Below are positions 34,150 through 42,427 of a stretch of DNA of 64,000 nt, one piece after another. The DNA is from CAZSDU01 sp963662525. GTDB taxonomy: Bacteria > Bacteroidota > Bacteroidia > Bacteroidales > FEN-979. The first letter of the stretch is position 1. Every line of letters starts with the position of its first letter. The stretch is from positions 372,001 through 436,000 of the forward strand of contig OY759717.1 of assembly GCA_963662525.1 (NCBI GenBank), given 5' to 3'. Both the position numbers and the translations under genes were made by a program. The notes below the pieces were generated by a model. It was not told the origin of the DNA. It saw nothing but the letters and a program-made list of their open reading frames with translations, and ran no database searches.

Positions 34150-34347
34150 TTACCCGGCTTCTTCTTCAGTATGCAGTTGCTGAATGTAAATCGCCTTTTG
34201 AATACCATCCCTTTTTTTTACAGATGGCTTGGTGAACTTCTGACGCTCACGTAACTCTTTAACAACACCAGTTTTTTCGAATTTACGTTTCAGTTTTTTT
34301 AATGCTCTGTCGATGCTTTCGCCTTCTTTAACAGGTACGATAATCAT
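34150..34347 (-). CDS. rpsU: 30S ribosomal protein S21
   Basis: A 65-residue S21 protein with MIIVPVKEGESIDRALKKLKRKFEKTGVVKELR, the basic helical pattern of the family. In Bacteroidota ribosomes S21, with S6 and S18, is known to cover the 3' end of 16S rRNA and hide the anti-Shine-Dalgarno sequence. The gene has its own -7 box at 34403-34410 and no clear Shine-Dalgarno sequence. It heads the rpsU-xerC-hpf run. Confidence 0.95.
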   Translation of the reverse strand: MIIVPVKEGESIDRALKKLKRKFEKTGVVKELRERQKFTKPSVKKRDGIQKAIYIQQLHTEEEAG

Positions 34348-34402
34348 AAAAATACGCTCACTTTCTTGTTAAAATGAATACTCATTATTATTTTAAGGGC
34401 TG

Positions 34403-34410
34403 CAAAATTA
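34403..34410 (-). promoter_or_regulatory. -7 element upstream of rpsU
   Basis: TAATTTTG read leftward, about 56 bases before the rpsU ATG, matches TAnnTTTG. The -33 position has only a weak ATTT match. Confidence 0.45.
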
Positions 34411-34442
34411 CAATGTTAATACGAGAAATCCAAATAGTTTCA

Positions 34443-34544
34443 GATGCAGGATTCAGGATGCACGATTCAGGATGAAAAATAAAGAAGTTTTCATTCATAA
34501 CCGGTCCTCCTGGGTATTGCATCTTGCATCTTGTATCCTGCATC
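34443..34544. repeat. Imperfect inverted repeat behind the DPP-IV gene
   Basis: The left arm (from 34443, starting GATGCAGGATTCAGGATGCA) and the reverse complement of the right arm (34519-34544, starting GATGCAGGATACAAGATGCA) match at about 20 of 23 positions. The arms are about 45 bases apart. The left arm also holds a short direct repeat of GATTCAGGATG. It could fold as a transcript-end hairpin for the DPP-IV gene. Confidence 0.6.
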
Positions 34545-34546
34545 TT

Positions 34547-36757
34547 TTACAGATTCTTCAAAATAAAATCCGTCATCCGTTTATATAGATGATAAGTCGT
34601 ATTGGAGCCGGTATAAATTCCATGGTTGCTGTTCGGATAATACTGTGATTCGAATTGTTTGTCGGCACCAACCATCGCAGTCATGAAATCATATGAATTC
34701 TGGGGATGCACGTTGTCGTCGGCCATTCCATGGATCAACAGTAATTTACCTTTGAATTTGTCCACATGGTTAATCGGAGAATTCCGTTCATACCCCTCAG
34801 GGTTTTCTTGGGGTGTTCTCATAAACCTTTCAGTATATATATCATCGTAATACTTATAATGAGTCACCGGCGCCACTGCCACACCCATGCTGAAATAATC
34901 CGAAGCCCTTGTCAGGCAACTCAATGTCATAAATCCTCCGTAACTCCACCCCCAGATACCTATTCGTTTCGAATCTATAAAGGGCAATCCGGAAAGGTAT
35001 TTTGCTGTTTCTACCATATCCTCCGTTTCATATTTCCCAAGCTGCAGGTAGGTGAGTTTTTTAAAATCAGCTCCCTTTCCGGCAGTTCCCCTGGGATCGA
35101 CATTGATGATGATCAATCCGTTCTGCGCGAGATAACGGTTCCAAAAGGATGCGGTTCTCCAGGTATTTAAAACATTCTGGGATCCGGGACCTCCATAAAC
35201 TGCAAAAAGAACAGGATATTTTTTTAATGGATCAAAATCCGGAGGTTTAAGCATCCAGCAATTAATTTCATATTCCTTGGAAGTTTTGAAGGTAAAGAAT
35301 TCTACCCGGGACAAATTGTACTCCTTCATTTTACTGATCAGTTTCTCATTACTCTGCAAAATCCGGATGATATCGCCATTTGCCCTGTTCAGCGTAATAT
35401 AAGGCGGTGTGTTGGCATCTGACCATCGGTTGATGAAATATTCATAAGTCGAAGAGAATTCCGGGGTATTGGTCCCAGGACGGGAAGAAATTCCTATTTT
35501 TCTTTTCCCATCCATGGATACCGCATATAAGTCCTTATTCAGGGGCGAAGATTCTGTTGACTGGTAATAAATCAGTCCCTGGCTCTCATCAATCCCATAT
35601 AATTCGGTGACTTCCCATGTTCCGGAAGTGATCTGGCGGATCAGATTTCCCTCCATGTCATAATGATAAATATGACGGAAACCATCTTTCTCGCTGTTCA
35701 GGATGAAACCCTTGCCATTTTTAAGGAATTTCAGATGGTCATTGATTTCTAAATAACATTTGTCTTCCTCCTTGTAGATTACTGTGGTCAGCCCCGTTTC
35801 AGCATCGGCCAGGAGCATTTCCAGTTCGTTCTGATGACGGTTCATGCGGTAAAGTGCAAGTTTGCCGGGATCTTCCGTCCATTTTATCCTTGGAATATAA
35901 ATGCTCGAATCCTGTCCTATATCAACTTTTAAGGTTTTCCCTGACTTAAGATCATAAATATGAATACTGATGATGGAATTGGCTTCTCCAGGCACCGGAT
36001 ATTTATAGCGGTAATGGGAGGGATATAGTTCTCCATACAGTTGAAGGTCGTACTCTTTGACCTTAGATTCATCGAATCGGTAAAAAGCAATTTTTAACCC
36101 ATCCGGCGACCACTCGAAGGCTCTGATGAATTCAAATTCCTCCTCATTCACCCAATCCGGGACTCCGTTGATGATTTCATTTTCCCTGCCATCGGAGGTA
36201 ATCTGTATTTCGTTGCCAATAGCTGAATTCCCGATTCCGGCGGTGATATCCCTGATAAAAATATTATTTCCCCTGACAAAAGCTATTTTGGTATCATCCG
36301 GAGAAAATGCGGACACTCTTTGTTTTCCCTTATCCGAAAGAGCTGTGAGAATACCTGTTTTCAGGTCAAAAATATAGTTATAAACCCACTCTGAATACCG
36401 GTATATTTCTTCAGATTCAGTTGAAAAAAGAATTTTTGTTTCATCATTACTGAAGCTGTACTTTGACATGCCGATGGACTCTTTCTTTCCGGTCGGGATG
36501 AGTTGGGCAGAAGTCACAATGACCCTTGACAGCTTTCCGGTTTCATAATCATATTCATTCAGGCTATCTTTTTTCAACACACAAAAATGCTTTCCATCTT
36601 TCATGGAATACAAACCATCAATCCCCTTGGAAGCAAATGTTCTGGATTTTAAGATATCATTGAATTCAATATTTTTCTTTGTTTGCTGGGCTAAAAGAAG
36701 CAATGGAAAAAGAAAATAAAGGCCAATCAATGAAAATTTTGTCTGTAAACTGGTCAT
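34547..36757 (-). CDS. Dipeptidyl peptidase IV family serine peptidase (S9)
   Basis: A 736-residue secreted peptidase. A signal peptide (about 1-23, ending LLLAQ) is followed by an eight-bladed beta-propeller domain (about 40-480) and an alpha/beta-hydrolase domain. The catalytic triad is Ser605 in GWSYGGF, Asp680 in DDNVHP and His712 in NSNHGIY. DPP-IV enzymes remove Xaa-Pro dipeptides from peptide N-termini; the substrate-binding Glu pair is likely in NEEEFEFIRAFEW. It is probably periplasmic and is divergent from the flavin reductase gene. Confidence 0.93.
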   Translation of the reverse strand: MTSLQTKFSLIGLYFLFPLLLLAQQTKKNIEFNDILKSRTFASKGIDGLYSMKDGKHFCVLKKDSLNEYDYETGKLSRVIVTSAQLIPTGKKESIGMSKYSFSNDETKILFSTESEEIYRYSEWVYNYIFDLKTGILTALSDKGKQRVSAFSPDDTKIAFVRGNNIFIRDITAGIGNSAIGNEIQITSDGRENEIINGVPDWVNEEEFEFIRAFEWSPDGLKIAFYRFDESKVKEYDLQLYGELYPSHYRYKYPVPGEANSIISIHIYDLKSGKTLKVDIGQDSSIYIPRIKWTEDPGKLALYRMNRHQNELEMLLADAETGLTTVIYKEEDKCYLEINDHLKFLKNGKGFILNSEKDGFRHIYHYDMEGNLIRQITSGTWEVTELYGIDESQGLIYYQSTESSPLNKDLYAVSMDGKRKIGISSRPGTNTPEFSSTYEYFINRWSDANTPPYITLNRANGDIIRILQSNEKLISKMKEYNLSRVEFFTFKTSKEYEINCWMLKPPDFDPLKKYPVLFAVYGGPGSQNVLNTWRTASFWNRYLAQNGLIIINVDPRGTAGKGADFKKLTYLQLGKYETEDMVETAKYLSGLPFIDSKRIGIWGWSYGGFMTLSCLTRASDYFSMGVAVAPVTHYKYYDDIYTERFMRTPQENPEGYERNSPINHVDKFKGKLLLIHGMADDNVHPQNSYDFMTAMVGADKQFESQYYPNSNHGIYTGSNTTYHLYKRMTDFILKNL

Positions 36758-36787
36758 TGCGGAGTTTTAATGAAAGCCTTAACTTTG
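36757..36787 (+). promoter_or_regulatory. Promoter of the flavin reductase gene
   Basis: TTG at 36757-36759, a 20-base spacer and TAACTTTG at 36780-36787 match the -33/-7 consensus, 20 bases before the ATG at 36808. It overlaps the start of the divergent DPP-IV gene. Confidence 0.65.
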
Positions 36788-36792
36788 GGCAC

Positions 36793-36800
36793 CAAAAATA
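36793..36800 (-). promoter_or_regulatory. -7 element upstream of the DPP-IV gene
   Basis: TATTTTTG read leftward, about 35 bases before the ATG at 36757, matches TAnnTTTG. It is back-to-back with the plus-strand promoter. Confidence 0.4.
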
Positions 36801-36807
36801 GGAAATT

Positions 36808-37308
36808 ATGAGAAAGGAAATTGGAACATTCGATGTATTCCATGAAACCCTAGATAAACTCAAAGGAAATGGCATTATTTTATTGACAGGTAATCCGCCG
36901 AATCCTATGACTATAGGCTGGGGTACGCTGGGAGAGATATGGCATATGCCTGTTTTTACGGTGCTTGTCCGCCCTACCCGCTTTACATTCAAGCTGATGG
37001 AAGAAAGTAAAACATTTACTGTTTGCCTTTTTTCCGATAACTATAAAAAGGAACTCGCCATTTGTGGTTCCAAATCTGGCCGGGATACTGCTAAAATGAA
37101 AAGCTGTGGTTTTACCCTGGAAAATGGAATACGCATTGACACCCCGTTTATAACAGAAGCTGACATTCATTATGAATGCCGGATTGTTCATAAACATCCA
37201 CTGGATGCAAACATGCTTGATGCTAAAGTTGATCAGAGATTTTATCCTAAAAAGGATTACCATATGGTCTATTACGGGGAGATTCTGGGGGTTTATGGAA
37301 AAATGTAA
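36808..37308 (+). CDS. Flavin reductase family (FMN-binding) protein
   Basis: A 166-residue protein of the flavin reductase-like split-barrel family. Characteristic stretches are GIILLTGNPPNPMTIGWGTLGEIWHMPV and VLVRPTRFTFKLMEESKTFTVCLF, which form the flavin-binding barrel, and the segment SKSGRDTAKMKSCG. It has no signal peptide. Such proteins bind FMN and act as reductases or redox proteins; the partner is unknown. It has its own promoter and is followed by tRNA-Val. Confidence 0.87.
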   Translation: MRKEIGTFDVFHETLDKLKGNGIILLTGNPPNPMTIGWGTLGEIWHMPVFTVLVRPTRFTFKLMEESKTFTVCLFSDNYKKELAICGSKSGRDTAKMKSCGFTLENGIRIDTPFITEADIHYECRIVHKHPLDANMLDAKVDQRFYPKKDYHMVYYGEILGVYGKM

Positions 37309-37349
37309 ATTGGTAAAAAGGTAAGATGGTGGGATTTGGAAAGTATTTT

Positions 37350-37357
37350 TATCTTTG
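37350..37357 (+). promoter_or_regulatory. -7 element of tRNA-Val
   Basis: TATCTTTG, 10 bases before the tRNA 5' end, matches TAnnTTTG. A -33 element at normal spacing is not seen. Confidence 0.5.
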
Positions 37358-37367
37358 CAGGCCATAT

Positions 37368-37442
37368 GGGATGTTAGCTCAGTTGGTTTAGAGCATCGCC
37401 TTGACAGGGCGGGGGTCGTGGGTTCGAATCCCTCACATCCCA
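37368..37442 (+). tRNA. tRNA-Val (GAC)
   Basis: A 75-base cloverleaf. Acceptor GGGATGT pairs with ACATCCC. The anticodon loop TTGACAG gives GAC. The T arm is GTGGGTTCGAATCCCTC. No CCA is encoded. Confidence 0.95.
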
Positions 37443-37482
37443 CAGCAGAATTTACGATTGACGATTTACAGATTCTGGGAAA

Positions 37483-39186
37483 TTAATGAAGATAGAAATA
37501 CTTCCGGATTAATCCCAGCAATTCATTTTTACCAATGGGTTTTGAAATATAATCATTGCAGCCAGCGCTCATGGCTTTCTCACAATCGCCCGAAAGGCCG
37601 TATGCTGTCTGGGCAATGATGATCACATCCATATTAAACTGCCGTATCTGATGCGTGGCTTCATATCCGTTCATATCGGGTATTCTGATATCCATAAAAA
37701 CCAGATCAATATCTGGGTTGTCCCTGCATAGACCAATAGCCTGGATACCTGTCCTGGCATCAAGGATTTCCCGGCAGGATTGTGCAATCATCGTTCTGAT
37801 CAACAGGCTTGACGTTTCATCATCTTCGACGATCAGTATTTTCAGATTATTCATCTGACCCTCCATTTCCGTATTTGTATCAGTATTGCCGTTTTTACCT
37901 TTTTCAGGGGTGGGGCAATGATAAGGAATCGTGAAATAGAATGTTGAACCTTTACCCGACAGGCTATCTACCCGGATTGTTCCCCCAAGCATTTCAACAT
38001 AGGCTTTGGTGATTGACAACCCCAGACCAGCGCCCTGGAGAGCATGCACATCGGAAATATCAGCCTGAATAAAACGTTCAAAGATGGCTTCCTGCCTGTT
38101 TTTGGCAATTCCGATGCCGGTGTCTTTTACAAAAAACTCGAGACAGTCTCCCTTTTTCTCATATCCAAATTCTATTGCGCCTTCGTTGGAATATTTAATT
38201 GCATTTTTAACGAGGTTGGTAAGGATGGCAAATATTTTTTCACGATCTGTTTCAATCAATGCTTCCTTAGCCGGCAAGGAGTTTTTAAATGAAAAACGCA
38301 TGCCCTTCGCTTCGACTTCCGGTTTGAAAAAGGTATAAACATACTCTATCTGCTCGTTGATGTTAGACTCCTCAATATCAACTTTCATCAGCCCGGATTC
38401 AATTTTTGAAATATCAATAATATCGTTGATAATGTTCAGCATACGGGCTCCGCTTTTCTCGATGATCCGGATGTATTTTTGCTGCTCTGCCCCTGTCAGT
38501 CCTGGTTCTTTCAGCAAACTGGCGAAGCCAAGGATCCCGTTCATCGGGGTTCTGATTTCATGGCTCATATTGGCAAGAAAAGCTGATTTCAGATGATCGC
38601 ATTCTTCGGCATGTTCTTTGGCTTTCCTTAATTCCTGTTCTGTATTTTTAAGATCGGTAACATCGGCAGCGGTTAACAGCCCGATTTCTTCCTTTTCAGA
38701 TGCAATGCCGGAAAGCTGAACATTGATTTGCCTGCTGCTGCTTTTCAGCAAGGATACTTCACATGATTTTTTTTCATTGCTGGCAAATACTTCCCTAAGA
38801 AAGAGATTGAAGATTTGCCTTGTATCTGTGGAAATAAAAAGGGCAAAAGAACAATTTATGGCATGCGAGCGTTCCTTGCCAATCATTTCAGCACCTGCCA
38901 GGTTTAAATCAATAATTTTTCCATCTTTCCCAAGCGAAAAATAACCTGAGGGGGCAAAATCGTACAATTCGGTATATTTTTCAAGTATTTCCAAGGCATC
39001 TTCCCGGGATTGCAACAGTTCCTGGTTTTGCAATTCCAATTCAATCTGGTGTACTTCAAGTTCATGAATGAGCCTGTTTAAGTCAAGGTCTGAATGCTGA
39101 GAAACACTTTCAGCTAACTTCCTTTTAGCCAATTCTTCAGCCTTTTGACGAAGGTCAGTGGATCCTGGGATCCCTTTTTTATTCAT
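37483..39186 (-). CDS. PAS-domain hybrid histidine kinase with C-terminal receiver
   Basis: A 567-residue cytoplasmic protein without membrane segments. Order: an N-terminal coiled coil (about 10-65), a PAS domain (about 70-180, YDFAPSGYFSLGKDGKI), a HisKA dimerisation domain with phospho-acceptor His209 (FLANMSHEIRTPMNGILGF), a HATPase domain (about 310-425, with VKDTGIGIA and GAGLGLS), and a receiver domain with EDD and MDIRIPDMNG (about 445-567). The phosphate may pass to its own receiver and then onward. Its ATG overlaps the stop of the CheB-CheR-PAS gene by 4 bases, so the two are coupled. Confidence 0.92.
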   Translation of the reverse strand: MNKKGIPGSTDLRQKAEELAKRKLAESVSQHSDLDLNRLIHELEVHQIELELQNQELLQSREDALEILEKYTELYDFAPSGYFSLGKDGKIIDLNLAGAEMIGKERSHAINCSFALFISTDTRQIFNLFLREVFASNEKKSCEVSLLKSSSRQINVQLSGIASEKEEIGLLTAADVTDLKNTEQELRKAKEHAEECDHLKSAFLANMSHEIRTPMNGILGFASLLKEPGLTGAEQQKYIRIIEKSGARMLNIINDIIDISKIESGLMKVDIEESNINEQIEYVYTFFKPEVEAKGMRFSFKNSLPAKEALIETDREKIFAILTNLVKNAIKYSNEGAIEFGYEKKGDCLEFFVKDTGIGIAKNRQEAIFERFIQADISDVHALQGAGLGLSITKAYVEMLGGTIRVDSLSGKGSTFYFTIPYHCPTPEKGKNGNTDTNTEMEGQMNNLKILIVEDDETSSLLIRTMIAQSCREILDARTGIQAIGLCRDNPDIDLVFMDIRIPDMNGYEATHQIRQFNMDVIIIAQTAYGLSGDCEKAMSAGCNDYISKPIGKNELLGLIRKYFYLH

Positions 39187-42122
39187 TTCTTCTCCCTTCG
39201 TCTTTTAATTATGTCTCCGGTCAACTTTGGATCAGTATTATTACGAATCTGACACTGGATCACCTTCACGTTATTTTCCGAATACACATTACTGATAAAT
39301 TCGACATTGATGTTTCGTCCGTCAGATGTTTCAAGGGGTAAATTTTCATATCTGACCATTTCCTTCATCTGCAATTCCTGAAATTTATCCTTATTGGCTA
39401 TGATATCTTTCAGAAATCCGATCTCCCATATTGCTTTTTCAAAAAATTGTTTTTTTGAATAACCTAAGAGCTCAATTAAAAACGGATTCACGTCTTTAAT
39501 CATCCCTGTTTCGGCATCGAGAATAAGAATCCCGTCCTTTGCTGATTCAAACAGGCGCCGGTACCGGATTTCAGAAACAGCCAGGGCATCATTGGTGGAT
39601 TTTACATCCTTTTCAAGCTTTTTGGCTATGGTGATATCGATAAATGTCATGACCAGTCCATCGATGCGATCATCGATTGTGCGATAGGGCATAATCCTGG
39701 CTATTAACCACTTTCCATCATAGGTTGTTATGGTGGTTTCAACAGGCACAAGAGAGTCAAGCACCTGCCTGGCATGGTCATCGATTTCGGGATACTGCAA
39801 ACTGGTAGCCAATTCTGTGAAAGGTCTGCCAATATCAGTATTGCGTAATTTAAACACATGGGTAACCTGATCTGTAAATCGTCGGATATTTAGGTCCTTA
39901 TCGAGGAAAAGTGTGGCAATCTCAGTACTGTTAAGCAGGTTTTTCATGTCATCACTCGCCCGTACAAAATCATTTATTTTGGTTTGCAGTTCGAGGTTCA
40001 TGGCCTGAAGCTCCTCATTCAGGCTTTGCATCTCTTCCTTGGAAGTTGTAAGTTCTTCATTGGTTGATTGTAATTCCTCGTTTGTTGATTGAAGCTCTTC
40101 ATTGGTGGATTTCAGTTCTTCCTGAGAGGTCTGCATTTCCTCCCTCGTGGTCTGAAGGTCTTCATAGCTGCGTAAAAGTTTACCTTCCAGTTCTTTGAAC
40201 TGACCTTCCGGCATTGATTTTCCTTTTCCCGGTTTTGAGATTTCCTGAACTGGAGCTTCCGGAACATCCGTAAATACAAACATCACCATATCTTTTACAG
40301 GCCCCGGGTTTTCAATGCGCTGAACAGTGATATCGATAACCCAGGTTCCGCCGTTGGTTCCTATTTTAATATTCCGAACAATTACGGGTGCATAGGTTTG
40401 CATTGCTTTCCGAAAGGGGGCTGAAAGCACTTCGCGCAAACCTTCGCGGGCCATGACATAAATATTATAGTTCGCTTTTCCGGCAACCGGTTCAAGATAC
40501 TTTCCGATGTGACCGGTCATGTATATTATATCTCCGTTATTATTGACAAGGACACTGGCAGGAGCAAAGCGCTGAAGTAAAATCTGATCGGCGTGGGATT
40601 GTACGTTTTCAACCGGTTTAAAGGAAGTCAATTTTTCAGACATAATTGTTTTTTTATGGTGAAAGGAGCTTGGGAAATCAGTCAGATCAGGTAATATCGG
40701 AGAAAATGAGCGTTTGAAAAACTTGAGCCTGGTATCAAGTTCGTCAAACCCTGCTTTAAAATTTCCAAGGGCTTCAGCCGTTCCGAGAACCATTAATCCA
40801 CCAGGATTAAGGCTGTAATTAAAAAGCCTGATTACTTTTTTCTGTAATTCCGGTTCCATGTATATCAGCATATTGCGACAAGTCAGGATTTCGAGCCGGG
40901 TAAAAGGGGGATCCTTGATCACATTCTGGGTGGCAAACACCACCATTTCCCTTATGGTTGTGTCCACCCGGTAGTTTTCACCTTCAAGAATAAAAAACCT
41001 GCTGATCCGTTCCGGAGATACATCGGCCACGATATTTTTAGAAAAATACCCTTTACGGGCTATCTCAATGGCTTCATGGTCGAGATCGGTAGCGAATATC
41101 TGGAGGGTCAGTTTTTTTTTCTTTTTGGTTTTTTCCATGGCCTCCTTAAAAACAATGGCCAGCGAAAAAGCCTCTTCGCCTGTCGAGCAGCCTACCACCC
41201 AGGCCCGTATGACATGGTTATCCGGCAATTCATCCATCAAATCAGGAAGGAAATTATCTTGAAGTCTCATCCAGACATCGCCATCGCGAAAAAAGCTGGT
41301 AACACCTATCAGTAACTCTTTAAAAAGGATCTCAACTTCCTTGGGGTTTTCCTGTAAAAAGCGGACATAGTGCTGTATCTTGTCAATCTGGTGAATGCCT
41401 TTGCGACGTTCAATGCGTCGAAACAGGGTATTTTTCTTATACAGGGAAAAGTCATGGCCTGATTGTTCCCGCAGCAGGATGATAATTTTATCCAGATTAC
41501 TCCTGCTTTTGTTGTCAATTTCCGGATCGGCTTTAACTGCCGGAACATATTTCAGGAAGGCAATCAGTTTCCCTGCTAATTCATCTGCAGGCGCAACAAT
41601 ATCCGCAACGACTGCTTTTATAGCGCTGCCGGGCATACCATCATATTTTGCCGAGGCCGGGTCCTGCACCAGAACGATGCCGCTTTTTTCTTTAATGGCT
41701 TTCAATCCCAAACTGCCATCCGAGCCCATACCTGAAAGAATTACTCCTATTGACTTTTCCTGCATGTCCTCAGCCAATGAACGAAAAAAAATATCGACAG
41801 GCAAACGAAATCCGCGGGATTCAACAGGATTGAATAAATGCAGGGCACCATTCAATATCGAAAGGCTCCTGTTCGGGGGGATTACATAAACGCAGTTTGG
41901 TTTTACTTTGAGAGCCTCGGTTGCCTGAGTGACTTTCATCGGGGTGATCCGTTGCAATAACTGGGGCATGATACCTGCATGGGTTGGGTCAAGGTGCTGA
42001 ATAACGACAAAGGCCATGCCGCTGTCCTTCGGTATATTTCCGAGAAACTGCTCTAATGCTTCAAACCCACCTGCCGAAGCACCGATACCGACAATAGGAA
42101 ATGGTTTATCCGGGTTTTTCAC
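39183..42122 (-). CDS. CheB-CheR-PAS fusion protein
   Basis: A 979-residue fusion. A CheB methylesterase domain (about 5-190) has Ser16 in GASAGGF, His43 in IQHLDP and the Asp loop SGMGSDGS. A CheR methyltransferase domain (about 210-480) has the SAM motif VVGCSTGEEAFS and LTCRNMLIYM. A repetitive coiled coil (about 650-720, units of STNEELQ) and two PAS domains follow. There is no CheB receiver domain and no histidine kinase domain in the protein. The start is GTG at 42122. Methylation of a chemoreceptor-like partner is the family activity, but none is encoded nearby; the overlapping hybrid kinase is the likely partner. Confidence 0.92.
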   Translation of the reverse strand: MKNPDKPFPIVGIGASAGGFEALEQFLGNIPKDSGMAFVVIQHLDPTHAGIMPQLLQRITPMKVTQATEALKVKPNCVYVIPPNRSLSILNGALHLFNPVESRGFRLPVDIFFRSLAEDMQEKSIGVILSGMGSDGSLGLKAIKEKSGIVLVQDPASAKYDGMPGSAIKAVVADIVAPADELAGKLIAFLKYVPAVKADPEIDNKSRSNLDKIIILLREQSGHDFSLYKKNTLFRRIERRKGIHQIDKIQHYVRFLQENPKEVEILFKELLIGVTSFFRDGDVWMRLQDNFLPDLMDELPDNHVIRAWVVGCSTGEEAFSLAIVFKEAMEKTKKKKKLTLQIFATDLDHEAIEIARKGYFSKNIVADVSPERISRFFILEGENYRVDTTIREMVVFATQNVIKDPPFTRLEILTCRNMLIYMEPELQKKVIRLFNYSLNPGGLMVLGTAEALGNFKAGFDELDTRLKFFKRSFSPILPDLTDFPSSFHHKKTIMSEKLTSFKPVENVQSHADQILLQRFAPASVLVNNNGDIIYMTGHIGKYLEPVAGKANYNIYVMAREGLREVLSAPFRKAMQTYAPVIVRNIKIGTNGGTWVIDITVQRIENPGPVKDMVMFVFTDVPEAPVQEISKPGKGKSMPEGQFKELEGKLLRSYEDLQTTREEMQTSQEELKSTNEELQSTNEELQSTNEELTTSKEEMQSLNEELQAMNLELQTKINDFVRASDDMKNLLNSTEIATLFLDKDLNIRRFTDQVTHVFKLRNTDIGRPFTELATSLQYPEIDDHARQVLDSLVPVETTITTYDGKWLIARIMPYRTIDDRIDGLVMTFIDITIAKKLEKDVKSTNDALAVSEIRYRRLFESAKDGILILDAETGMIKDVNPFLIELLGYSKKQFFEKAIWEIGFLKDIIANKDKFQELQMKEMVRYENLPLETSDGRNINVEFISNVYSENNVKVIQCQIRNNTDPKLTGDIIKRRREKK

Positions 42123-42427
42123 TGCTGCTTTTTCTTTACTTTGTTCTCCTGATTCCGGATTATTAATATTTGTGGGAGTGAGGTTAGAGAATGAGTATCC
42201 GGACCAGGATGAATAAATCTTTATAAAGATAAGCTAAAAATTACAGAATTGAATATAATATCTTGATATTGTATAAAATAATTAGTATTCCCGAATACCG
42301 GCCGATAAAATATTCAAACTGATTTCCATTGAATATATTTATTCACAATGGTTTGTTTACAATTCCTTTGACCAGAACCAATTTCCCGTATAAAAAAAAT
42401 GCAACTTGCTGAAAAATAATCACGTCT
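42123..42427. other. Divergent intergenic region, no gene seen
   Basis: About 305 AT-rich bases between the divergent CheB-CheR-PAS and receiver-kinase genes. The CheB frame stays open leftward-upstream to a stop near 42235 but offers no ATG. No exact TAnnTTTG box was found; TATCTTTA (42231-42224, leftward) differs by one base. Confidence 0.4.

Noticed and set aside
34443..34544. Repeat cluster as a CRISPR array
   Set aside because: The units are imperfect, inverted and not separated by regular spacers, and no cas gene is present.
36880..37443. Leftward frame over the flavin reductase gene and tRNA-Val
   Set aside because: It is antisense to a clear gene and starts with the tRNA-derived peptide GCEGFEPTTPALS.
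39183..42122. Flagellar chemotaxis operon
   Set aside because: Only CheB and CheR domains are present; no MCP, CheA, CheW, CheY-motor or flagellar gene is seen.
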